A stretch of 45,958 nucleotides of DNA from Parabacteroides sp. ZJ-118. Lineage in GTDB: Bacteria; Bacteroidota; Bacteroidia; Bacteroidales; Tannerellaceae. Below are positions 18,526 to 25,807 of the stretch, piece by piece. The notes under the pieces were generated by a model. That model was not told the DNA's origin, did not search any database, and worked only from the letters and a program-made list of their open reading frames with translations. Where the stretch lies: the NCBI RefSeq assembly GCF_011038785.1, contig NZ_JAAKDT010000026.1, positions 1-45,958 on the forward strand, read 5' to 3'. Position 1 is the first letter of the stretch. Every line of letters starts with the position of its first letter. The position numbers and the translations under genes are program-made.

Positions 18526-18553
18526 AGCCCCACGGCAGTACTGCCGTGGGGCT
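18526..18553. terminator. 28-bp perfect palindrome, bidirectional terminator candidate
   Basis: AGCCCCACGGCAGT at 18526-18539 is followed directly by its exact reverse complement ACTGCCGTGGGGCT at 18540-18553. It sits between two convergent genes. A T-tract is lacking on either side, so it may act as an mRNA-end hairpin rather than a classical terminator. Confidence 0.6.
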
Positions 18554-18568
18554 GTGACGATATTGGGA

Positions 18569-19051
18569 TCAGAAACTATATCCCACGCGAACACCCAGCA
18601 TGGCTTGATCGAAATCCTTGATGATATTATACTTCACCTCCAATCCTATCGAAAGATTGTCTGTAGCATAAACCTCACCGCCTAAACCGATATTAGCTCC
18701 CAGACGAGTCTCGTTATGAGAAAGGCCATGGCCCGCATCCCAATTCCAAAAGGATAGACTAAGCCCCGCTAATGGATAAAATCCGAACATCTCACTCAAC
18801 TTCACTACATAATGAGCATTCAAGTCGATCGCCCAAGTGCTGTGATTGTCATTCTTTACGAAATAAGTAAGGGAGGGGCTCAAACGCACCTCATCCGTGA
18901 TACAATAGCGGTAATCAACTCCTAACGTGGCATTCTTCGAATCGAATCCATAACCGATGTTAAATCCCACGGCAGATTGTCCTTGCTGCGTCTGCGCATA
19001 AGCTCCCAGACTAAAGACTGCTAACATCAGCATCATTACAAACTTTTTCAT
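18569..19051 (-). CDS. Small outer membrane beta-barrel protein
   Basis: A 160-residue exported protein with signal MKKFVMMLMLAVFSLGAYAQ. The mature part shows alternating strands typical of an eight-stranded OmpX/OmpA-like barrel: VGFNIGYGFDSKNATLGVDY, SPSLTYFVKND, WAIDLNAHYVV and the final LGVRVGYSF with C-terminal Phe, the signal read by the BAM complex. No enzymatic motif is present. It lies 43 bases downstream of the C69 peptidase gene on the same strand, so it may be part of that transcript. Confidence 0.85.
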   Translation of the reverse strand: MKKFVMMLMLAVFSLGAYAQTQQGQSAVGFNIGYGFDSKNATLGVDYRYCITDEVRLSPSLTYFVKNDNHSTWAIDLNAHYVVKLSEMFGFYPLAGLSLSFWNWDAGHGLSHNETRLGANIGLGGEVYATDNLSIGLEVKYNIIKDFDQAMLGVRVGYSF

Positions 19052-19094
19052 ACGCTTTCTTTCGTTTAGTTCAACATTAGATTATTACTGGTAT

Positions 19095-20735
19095 TTATTT
19101 TACTTTCAGCCGATCGCCGGCACTCTTCACTATGCTACGGTAATAGTCCTCGTCATATCCGGGGAAATCGGGATAAGCGGGCTGGCCGTATGGATTACGC
19201 TTGAACTGTCCGTTCACCTCTTTCTTCACGTTTCCATCGATGTATTTTACCAGCAAATACTCACCCAATCGCTTCCAGCGGGCGGTAGCGGAGTCTGAAT
19301 TGGTCATGCTATACCACGTTAAGAACCTGACAGCCTCCGCCGGATCCTTGGCATACAACTCCTGAGCCGCCTTATCGATAGCCGGTACGGTCTCTTGATA
19401 AGCATTCTCCAACTCCTGCTGTACTTTACGGATATCCTGAATCATGAAGCTATATTTGTGGTAAGCCATATTAGCCACCCAGTTATGAATCCAGAAAGCA
19501 GAAGTCCAAGAAAAGTTCAACAAATCACCGTTTCCTACCCGATAACACTCCGGGACATCCGTTACCGACCCATATACCGGAGTGAAGACCGCCATATCAG
19601 CGTCATCCACGGCAAACCACAAGATACCACCGATAGCGTCCGGCAACCAGTTACGCATTTGTGGAACAATCACGAAGCCCGTTTGTTGCGTCGCTATAGC
19701 ACGTTCATTCGTATATTTCTGCCCGTCTACCTCGAATGTCATCGGTCGCCAACGATAAGGAACCTTGTACGAGCCTGCACCGGCATCTTTCGTCATATCC
19801 AGATCCGTTCCCTCGTAATGGTCGCGCATACCATTCTGCACATCCTGCACGGAAAGCTTACGATTCGGCTTCACATACAAAGGCATCGGCTCCTTGGAGG
19901 GATCCCCTTTGATGAAATCCGTATACTGATCCATCGTGGCGTTATATTTGCGGAAGAAAGACCATACACGAGCCTCGCATCCACGCAAGGCGCTGAAATC
20001 ATACGGGCAATAAGCCTTGGCAAAACTAAAGTCAGCGTCCTTCCCCTTGAAATATCCTTTCTCACGCGCAAAGGAAACCACATCCGGCGCATACATGCAA
20101 TTCTCCTTGTCGTCGAAGGGAATCTGTTGGATACGCGACTGGTTGGCATGCGCCGAGATGCAATCGTCCGGAATACGGATCGCGACCCAAACGGCACCTT
20201 TGCTGCCCGGCCCCTTACCGATCATCTCCATCACCCAAGCCTCGTTCTTATCGGCGATAGAGAACGTCTCGCCACTGCTGTAATAGCCATATTCCTTTAC
20301 CAAGTCCGTCATAACCTTGATTGCCTCGCGGGCTGACTTGGAACGTTGCAAAGCAATATAGATCAAGCTACCGTAATCCATGACACCCATCGTATCCACT
20401 AATTCATGGCGTCCGCCGAACGTACTCTCCGTGATAGCCACCTGATACTCGTTCATGTTGCCCACTACGGAATAGGTCTTCTCCACTTGGGCGATCTTGC
20501 CCAGCGGTTTACCCGTATCCCATTCCTTCACTTCCAGCATGGCGCCCTTCGGCCATGTAGCGGCGGGCCAATGATACATCTCCCCATACAGGGAATGCGA
20601 GTCTGCGGCATAACTAATCATCACCGAGCCGTCTGTCGAAGCCTTCTTGCCCACCAGCAAACCGGTACAGGCGATAGCCTCCACCCCGGATAACAGGGCG
20701 GCACAAGCGGTTAATAAAGTCCAACTCTTCTTCAT
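19095..20735 (-). CDS. C69-family dipeptidase, exported
   Basis: An N-terminal-nucleophile peptidase of MEROPS family C69 (PepD-like) that cleaves dipeptides. The 546-residue precursor has a signal/propeptide ending GVEAIA; Cys23 (CTGLLVGKKASTDGS) is the expected catalytic residue after processing. Other family segments are YGYYSSGETFSIADKNEAWV and WVAIRIPDDCISAHANQSRI. Unlike cytosolic lactococcal PepD it is secreted, probably to the periplasm, as usual in Bacteroidales. It follows nhaD by 12 bases and is the last clear member of the nfo-nhaD-peptidase operon. Confidence 0.92.
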   Translation of the reverse strand: MKKSWTLLTACAALLSGVEAIACTGLLVGKKASTDGSVMISYAADSHSLYGEMYHWPAATWPKGAMLEVKEWDTGKPLGKIAQVEKTYSVVGNMNEYQVAITESTFGGRHELVDTMGVMDYGSLIYIALQRSKSAREAIKVMTDLVKEYGYYSSGETFSIADKNEAWVMEMIGKGPGSKGAVWVAIRIPDDCISAHANQSRIQQIPFDDKENCMYAPDVVSFAREKGYFKGKDADFSFAKAYCPYDFSALRGCEARVWSFFRKYNATMDQYTDFIKGDPSKEPMPLYVKPNRKLSVQDVQNGMRDHYEGTDLDMTKDAGAGSYKVPYRWRPMTFEVDGQKYTNERAIATQQTGFVIVPQMRNWLPDAIGGILWFAVDDADMAVFTPVYGSVTDVPECYRVGNGDLLNFSWTSAFWIHNWVANMAYHKYSFMIQDIRKVQQELENAYQETVPAIDKAAQELYAKDPAEAVRFLTWYSMTNSDSATARWKRLGEYLLVKYIDGNVKKEVNGQFKRNPYGQPAYPDFPGYDEDYYRSIVKSAGDRLKVK

Positions 20736-20747
20736 ATAAATAAAGTT

Positions 20748-22157
20748 TTAAGCAAATAAAAGCATATATACACCGGCACCACTGCAATAGCCGATCAGCG
20801 CCAAGATAGAGAACCGTTTCGTATAATACATGAAATCGATCTTCTCCAATCCCATTACCGTAACACCCGTAGCCGAACCAATGATCAAGATGCTACCACC
20901 CGTCACGGCACAATAAGCCAAGAAGGTCCAGAAACCACCGTCCGATACGAAGAACTGGGCGTAAGTCGATAAATCGGCCACCTGCTCCACGATCGGGTAC
21001 ATACCCATCGTAGCGGCTACCAAGGCTACATTATCCACGCAGGAGGACAACGCTCCGATCACGAAGCTGATCAGATACGGCTCATGCACATGCTCATCCA
21101 AGAAAGCGGACATGATCCCTAACTGTCCGGAAGTCTCCAATGCTCCCACGGCCATCAAGATCCCCAAGAAAAAGAAGACCGTAGCCAAATCGATATTCGG
21201 TAATAGCTGGGAGATACGGAGTTTCTGAGACTCATGCATGTGCAGCTTGCTATACATCAAATCCGTATAGAACCAGAGAATCACCAATCCCAACAAGACA
21301 CCCACAAACGGAGGCAAGTTCGTCGCCACCTGGAAAACAGGCACCAACGCCAAGGAAAGCACGCCGATCACGAAGATCATCCGGCGTGAGCGATTCGGTA
21401 TTTCCGGCATGTACTCGTCGCCTTGCTCCTCCTCGCCCAACACACGCAAGGTAGATCCTTTCTTGAACAACCAGAAATGGGCGATCGTCAACGGCACCAA
21501 CATATTGACCAAAGCGGGGATAAATACGTGGGAGATCTGGTGCATCGCCGAAATATTCTTTCCGACCCAAAGCAAGATGGTCGTCACGTCACCGATCGGC
21601 GACCATGAGCCACCGGCATTCGCCGCTACAATCACCATACAGGCATATTTCAAACGATCCGTACGATCCGGAACTAGCTTACGCAACACCGCCATGATCA
21701 CGATAGCGGCCGCCAAATTATCCAATAAGGCAGAGAAGAAAAAAGTAGCGAAACTTATAGACCACAATAGTTTACGTTTATTCGACGTACAGATATATCC
21801 GGTAACAGCCCTGAAACCACCATGCTTATCCACGATATCCACGATCAACATGGAACACATCACGAAGAAAAGCGTCTCGGAGACGTTTCCTAAATGATAA
21901 ACAATCGCACGATTAGATATAAAATTAATAAATTGTTCATGCGGGGGCAGGCTGGCCATCTCCGGGTTCCGGGTCAAGAACTCCTGAAAAATCGTACTGG
22001 AGCGTTCGACGAAGATATCGTAAGCGTCGAACATCAATATCATCCACATAGAGACAGCCATGAACAACGCAATGGCCGACTTATTAATCTTGATCTTATC
22101 CTCCAAGGCAATAGCAAGGATTCCTAAGACAAAAACGACAGGCATTAAAATGAACAT
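20748..22157 (-). CDS. nhaD: Na+/H+ antiporter, NhaD family
   Basis: A polytopic inner membrane protein (469 residues, about 12 hydrophobic segments) of the ion transporter superfamily, exporting Na+ in exchange for H+. Family features include LLDNLAAAIVIMAVLRKL, NAGGSWSPIGDVTTILLW, SSCVDNVALVAATMGMYP and the closing TGGSILIIGSATGVTVMG, two inverted re-entrant repeats with Asn-Asp or Asp-Asn pairs. It lies 4 bases after nfo and 12 before the peptidase gene. The first ATG at 22157 begins with the first membrane helix. Confidence 0.92.
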   Translation of the reverse strand: MFILMPVVFVLGILAIALEDKIKINKSAIALFMAVSMWMILMFDAYDIFVERSSTIFQEFLTRNPEMASLPPHEQFINFISNRAIVYHLGNVSETLFFVMCSMLIVDIVDKHGGFRAVTGYICTSNKRKLLWSISFATFFFSALLDNLAAAIVIMAVLRKLVPDRTDRLKYACMVIVAANAGGSWSPIGDVTTILLWVGKNISAMHQISHVFIPALVNMLVPLTIAHFWLFKKGSTLRVLGEEEQGDEYMPEIPNRSRRMIFVIGVLSLALVPVFQVATNLPPFVGVLLGLVILWFYTDLMYSKLHMHESQKLRISQLLPNIDLATVFFFLGILMAVGALETSGQLGIMSAFLDEHVHEPYLISFVIGALSSCVDNVALVAATMGMYPIVEQVADLSTYAQFFVSDGGFWTFLAYCAVTGGSILIIGSATGVTVMGLEKIDFMYYTKRFSILALIGYCSGAGVYMLLFA

Positions 22158-22161
22158 ATGA

Positions 22162-23007
22162 TCAGGATTTTAATTGTTTATACAGAAGTTGTATCTCCTC
22201 CTCCCAAAGCGCCTCGTCCGGGGTCTCTAGGATTAAGGGCATATTGTCAAAACGGGGATCCACCATGATCATGCGGAAAGTATCAAGACCCATCAAGCCT
22301 TTACCAATACTCTCGTGTCGGTCCACACGCGATCCCAGATCCTTCTTGGAATCGTTCAAGTGCATACCCCTTAAATAAGAAAATCCGACCACCTCGTCGA
22401 AATGACGGAATGCCTCGGTAAATCCCTCCGGTGTCTTTATATCATAACCGGCGGCAAGCATGTGCGCCGTATCGAGACACACTCCCACCCGGCTCTTATC
22501 CTCTACCTCATTTATAATATAGGCGATCTGCTCGAAGGTATATCCCAAGTTCGAACCTTGCCCCGCCGTATTTTCTATCACGGCACATACGTCATTCGTC
22601 TGAGCCAACGCGATATTGATCGACTCGGCGATGCGGGATAGGCAGGCATCCACATCCATCTTCCCCAAATGGCTTCCGGGATGGAAATTCAGCATGTTCA
22701 ATCCCAGTTGCTCGCAACGTGTCATCTCATCCAGAAAAGCGTCACGGGATTTCTGCAATCCCTCAGCGTCCGGGTTCCCCAGATTGATCAAATAGCTATC
22801 GTGCGGCAAGATACATCCCGGATCGTAGCCGTACTCCTCACACCGTTCCTTAAATAAACGGATACTGTCCGCCTTCAACGGCTGCGACTTCCATTGCCTC
22901 TGATTCCGGGTGAAAAGGGCAAAAGCCTTCGCACCGATCTCATGGGCATTAACGGGGGCATTCTCAACCCCACCGACCGCACTCACGTGAGCCCCAACAT
23001 ACTTCAT
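22162..23007 (-). CDS. nfo: Endonuclease IV (AP endonuclease)
   Basis: A cytoplasmic tri-zinc AP endonuclease that incises DNA at abasic sites in base excision repair. The 281-residue TIM barrel carries the family ligands: His69 ([12 protein letters not shown]), His109 ([10 protein letters not shown]), Glu144 ([10 protein letters not shown]), Asp178 and His181 ([15 protein letters not shown]), and the late signature [20 protein letters not shown]. The start [14 protein letters not shown] is at the usual place. It is the first gene of a transcript with nhaD and a C69 peptidase. Confidence 0.95.
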   Translation of the reverse strand: MKYVGAHVSAVGGVENAPVNAHEIGAKAFALFTRNQRQWKSQPLKADSIRLFKERCEEYGYDPGCILPHDSYLINLGNPDAEGLQKSRDAFLDEMTRCEQLGLNMLNFHPGSHLGKMDVDACLSRIAESINIALAQTNDVCAVIENTAGQGSNLGYTFEQIAYIINEVEDKSRVGVCLDTAHMLAAGYDIKTPEGFTEAFRHFDEVVGFSYLRGMHLNDSKKDLGSRVDRHESIGKGLMGLDTFRMIMVDPRFDNMPLILETPDEALWEEEIQLLYKQLKS

Positions 23008-23171
23008 AATAACCTGACTTTTTTATTTATATAATGTTCATCCTCTGTCTTACACCCACAGCAACCAAACTCCTCCATCACACGCTCTTGCAGGGTGATG
23101 AGTCGGCCGGGGCTCGTCCGTAAAGATACTCTTCATATCTCAAAAACAACATTTATATGCTTTTTATTGTT

Positions 23172-23179
23172 CAAAGTTA
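23172..23179 (-). promoter_or_regulatory. -7 box candidate for the nfo operon
   Basis: The minus strand reads TAACTTTG, an exact TAnnTTTG box, directly after the terminator of the arginine decarboxylase gene and about 165 bases before nfo. No clear -33 box is seen. Confidence 0.35.
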
Positions 23180-23181
23180 AC

Positions 23182-23211
23182 AAAAAAGCCGGCTCTTGAA
23201 AGGAACCGACT
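23182..23211 (-). terminator. Rho-independent terminator of the arginine decarboxylase gene
   Basis: On the minus strand AGTCGGTTC pairs with GAGCCGGCT (two G-U pairs) around a 6-7 base loop, followed by a run of six T. Confidence 0.75.
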
Positions 23212-23244
23212 CTATAAATATCACAAAAAAATACTCAACACGAC

Positions 23245-23784
23245 TTATTCCTCGATCTCCGGCTGAAGAAAATCCACGAAGCAAAGGGCGGCCAACGCCG
23301 TTCCATAGCGTTTCTCGATCGTGATTCCCTCGGTGATAAAGTTAAGCTCTCCAAGATAGTACTTACCATACGTCTTCTGATGAAGATCGTTGATAACACG
23401 GATCAGACGAGACTCAAGCTCCTCGATGCGGTAACGTCCGCTGACCTCACACACAAGACCACCGACCTTCTCATCGAAATTCTCATCCTTATACATCCAC
23501 GCGTAAACCACACCAGCAGACACGAACTCATCCTGATACCCATGGGATACAGCCATGATCGTTTTCATTTCTGAACCAAATGGAGGAAGGTCTAACTCAT
23601 CCATGGTTGCCAAATGTGCCGTAGCGGGTATCACTGACGAATACGTCATGATATTGAAATCAGAGATACCGGCGTCATAAAGAGCCATGTGGTAAGAACC
23701 GGCGTGTTTCTCCAAGTCTGATTCACCACTTCCTTTTGTAATAAAAAAGGTGTTTGGAATTAAATTCCCAACTTTCTTTACCAT
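23245..23784 (-). CDS. Pyruvoyl-dependent arginine decarboxylase
   Basis: This family converts L-arginine to agmatine, first step of one polyamine route or of acid resistance, using a pyruvoyl group made by self-cleavage. The 179-residue proenzyme has the cleavage region NIMTYSSVIPA, with expected scission between Ser49 and Ser50. Other family parts are FFITKGSGESDLEKHAGSYH and FGSEMKTIMAVSHG, and the closing KRYGTALAALCFVDF. It stands alone with its own terminator and is divergent from sodB. The gene symbol varies between authors, so none is given. Confidence 0.93.
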   Translation of the reverse strand: MVKKVGNLIPNTFFITKGSGESDLEKHAGSYHMALYDAGISDFNIMTYSSVIPATAHLATMDELDLPPFGSEMKTIMAVSHGYQDEFVSAGVVYAWMYKDENFDEKVGGLVCEVSGRYRIEELESRLIRVINDLHQKTYGKYYLGELNFITEGITIEKRYGTALAALCFVDFLQPEIEE

Positions 23785-23826
23785 CTACAAATATGTTTTA
23801 CTAATTAATAAAAGCTTAAGAGCGCA

Positions 23827-23834
23827 CAAAAGTA
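23827..23834 (-). promoter_or_regulatory. -7 box of the arginine decarboxylase gene
   Basis: The minus strand reads TACTTTTG, an exact TAnnTTTG box 43 bases before the ATG at 23784. The -33 region is not recognisable. Confidence 0.45.
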
Positions 23835-24051
23835 GAAACTTTCGCGATATATAGCGTATAGTTTTCCCTATAAAACTCTAGCCGCAAACATATTTTCACT
23901 AAAAATCATCGCCAGACCTAAAACTTTCATTTCCCCGGCTCTGTTTATATAGCAAATCAACATCAAAAACCAAAAGACAATGCTTACACTCTGTTTAAGT
24001 TTATTATTAATGATCACAAACAGTCAAACAACAGTTAAAAAAGAAGAAGTT

Positions 24052-24627
24052 ATGAAATTTGAGTTAATCCGGTTACCGTACGCAAACGACGGTTTAGAAC
24101 CAGTTATCAGCAAACAAACAATTGATTTCCATTACGGAAAACATTTATCAAACTATGTAAATACCCTTAATAAGCTGATTGAGGGTACGAAATTCGAGAA
24201 CGCTCCGTTGGAGCAGATCGTCCGTGAGTCTGACGGAGCCATTTTCAATAATGCCGGCCAAGTGTTGAATCACAATCTATATTTCACCCAATTCTCCCCG
24301 AACGGAGGTGGCGAGCCTACGGATAAGCTAGCCGAGGCTATCAAATCTACGTGGGGATCGTTCGAGAACTTCCAGAAAGAGTTCGTGGCTGCCGGTACAG
24401 GCTTGTTCGGATCAGGATGGGTATGGTTGGCTAAAGACAAAGACGGCAAACTTTCAATTACCAAAGAGCCCAACGGTAGTAACCCGATCGTTAAGGGATT
24501 GACTCCGATCCTGGGATTCGATGTATGGGAGCATTCTTACTATTTGGATTACCAGAACCGCCGTGCAGATCATCTGAACGCATTGTGGGGGATTATCGAC
24601 TGGGAAACCGTTGGTAAGAGATATTGA
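24052..24627 (+). CDS. sodB: Superoxide dismutase, Fe/Mn family
   Basis: Dismutates superoxide to oxygen and hydrogen peroxide in the cytoplasm. In the 191-residue product the metal ligands are His27 (FHYGKHLSNY), His74 (VLNHNLYF), Asp157 and His161 (FDVWEHSYYLDYQNRRADH). AGTGLFGSGWVW is the usual dimer/active-site segment. I place the start at MKFELIRLPY because AGAAG lies just upstream and the family begins there. The frame is open 24 codons further to an ATG at 23980 with a hydrophobic run (LTLCLSLLLMI), discussed as a finding. A good terminator follows. Confidence 0.94.
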   Translation: MKFELIRLPYANDGLEPVISKQTIDFHYGKHLSNYVNTLNKLIEGTKFENAPLEQIVRESDGAIFNNAGQVLNHNLYFTQFSPNGGGEPTDKLAEAIKSTWGSFENFQKEFVAAGTGLFGSGWVWLAKDKDGKLSITKEPNGSNPIVKGLTPILGFDVWEHSYYLDYQNRRADHLNALWGIIDWETVGKRY

Positions 24628-24658
24628 TTTAATTTGATGTAAGTTACGTGTAGAGAAG

Positions 24659-24690
24659 AGCCGCCCGGAAACTTTCCCGGACGGCTTTTT
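24659..24690 (+). terminator. Rho-independent terminator of sodB
   Basis: AGCCGCCCGG and CCGGACGGCT form a stem with one mismatch around an A/T-rich loop, followed by TTTTT. Confidence 0.85.
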
Positions 24691-24768
24691 CGTCCCCTTT
24701 TGAAAAAACGCCTCCAGCTATTGCTTTGTAAAACATTATTACTACCCTCACATCCGCAAACGATCTCC

Positions 24769-25605
24769 TTACTTCACAGCGAAATTATACTCGAAAGTAT
24801 ATTTATAAGAGCTTTCGGTTCCTCCGTCATTCTCATCGATAGTCATACCCGTTATGTAATCCCCCACGGTAGTATAGGTGTATTTGTACTCAGCTTTCAC
24901 CTCGCTCTGGTTAGGAATCGTATACGTGTAGGCACGGATCGGAAGATTCCGGTTCTGGACACCGTATAACAAGTTCAGAGGGGTTACGGACTCAAAGCCA
25001 ACTGGCGAGAAAGAACCGATCACTCGCAGAGGAAAGTTCTTAGGAGCCTCCACCACACTATACTCGTACCTCATCTCCCGGCTATCCAATGATTGGGCAT
25101 ATAGAATCACATTGCCATCCTCCCATGTATATTTCTCGTACTCCGGATAACTTCTCTCCTCATATCCCGTCCCAAACTCTTTCGGCCAACGTGCATTCCA
25201 AGAAGTCAACACCCAATTCGAGCCCGAATAACGATAGAAATACTCATCGCTTACATAGATCTCATTACTGGCGTATGAATTCTCTTGAGTGATTCTCTTA
25301 CTTGTGATTACATTTCCGCTTAAGGTATACTCCTCTATGATCTCACCCGAATGAATGCCTGTGACAGATAATTTACCCTCCGAATAAATAAACAATAACT
25401 TATCCACTCCCAAATTTATATTTGAGATCTTACCATCGCTCATATAATTGATATCAGCGGTAAAAAGCGGGCTTGAAGATCCGTCTTTATAACAAGAAAC
25501 TTTCGTTAGCTTATTCAATTCTGGAACAACGGGATCGTCATCATCTCCGCAGGCCGTCAGACCAGCAGCCCCTATTAGTAACAAAAATAGATACCTCTTC
25601 ATCAT
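24769..25605 (-). CDS. DUF4595-like lipoprotein
   Basis: A 278-residue predicted lipoprotein (MMKRYLFLLLIGAAGLTACG, then an Asp-rich DDDDP stretch). The mature part is beta-rich with repeated short motifs (FIYSEGKLSVTGIHSGEI, YTWEDGNVILYAQ, YSGSNWVLTSWNARW) typical of the DUF4595 family common in Bacteroidales lipoproteins. No enzymatic motif is seen. It stands alone and is convergent with sodB. A start at the second Met (25602) is equally possible. The function is unknown; a surface or periplasmic role is all that can be said. Confidence 0.75.
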   Translation of the reverse strand: MMKRYLFLLLIGAAGLTACGDDDDPVVPELNKLTKVSCYKDGSSSPLFTADINYMSDGKISNINLGVDKLLFIYSEGKLSVTGIHSGEIIEEYTLSGNVITSKRITQENSYASNEIYVSDEYFYRYSGSNWVLTSWNARWPKEFGTGYEERSYPEYEKYTWEDGNVILYAQSLDSREMRYEYSVVEAPKNFPLRVIGSFSPVGFESVTPLNLLYGVQNRNLPIRAYTYTIPNQSEVKAEYKYTYTTVGDYITGMTIDENDGGTESSYKYTFEYNFAVK

Positions 25606-25687
25606 TCTCTCATGTTTTAATCTGTTACGGCAAAAATAGAGCTTTTAAATGAATAACCACGAAAGTAACCTATTTTAAGTATTCCTG

Positions 25688-25719
25688 TTTGAAAAAAAGC
25701 TTCTAAAATCGTAGTTTTG
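25688..25719 (+). promoter_or_regulatory. Promoter of the GH3 glycosidase gene
   Basis: TTTG at 25688-25691 and TAGTTTTG at 25712-25719 are separated by exactly 20 bases, a near-perfect Bacteroidota housekeeping promoter. The start of transcription would be near 25726, giving an untranslated leader of about 80 bases. Confidence 0.75.
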
Positions 25720-25807
25720 CACCAGCAATATCAAAGATAACAATCTATCTCAAAATAGTTTACAATAAGTAATAATGTAAGACAAACAATATCTAAAATT
25801 TAATAAC

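Noticed and set aside
19395-20336. 313-codon plus-strand frame
   Set aside because: It lies fully antisense to the C69 peptidase gene, whose frame shows clear catalytic motifs; the Arg/His/Ile-rich translation is typical of a shadow frame.
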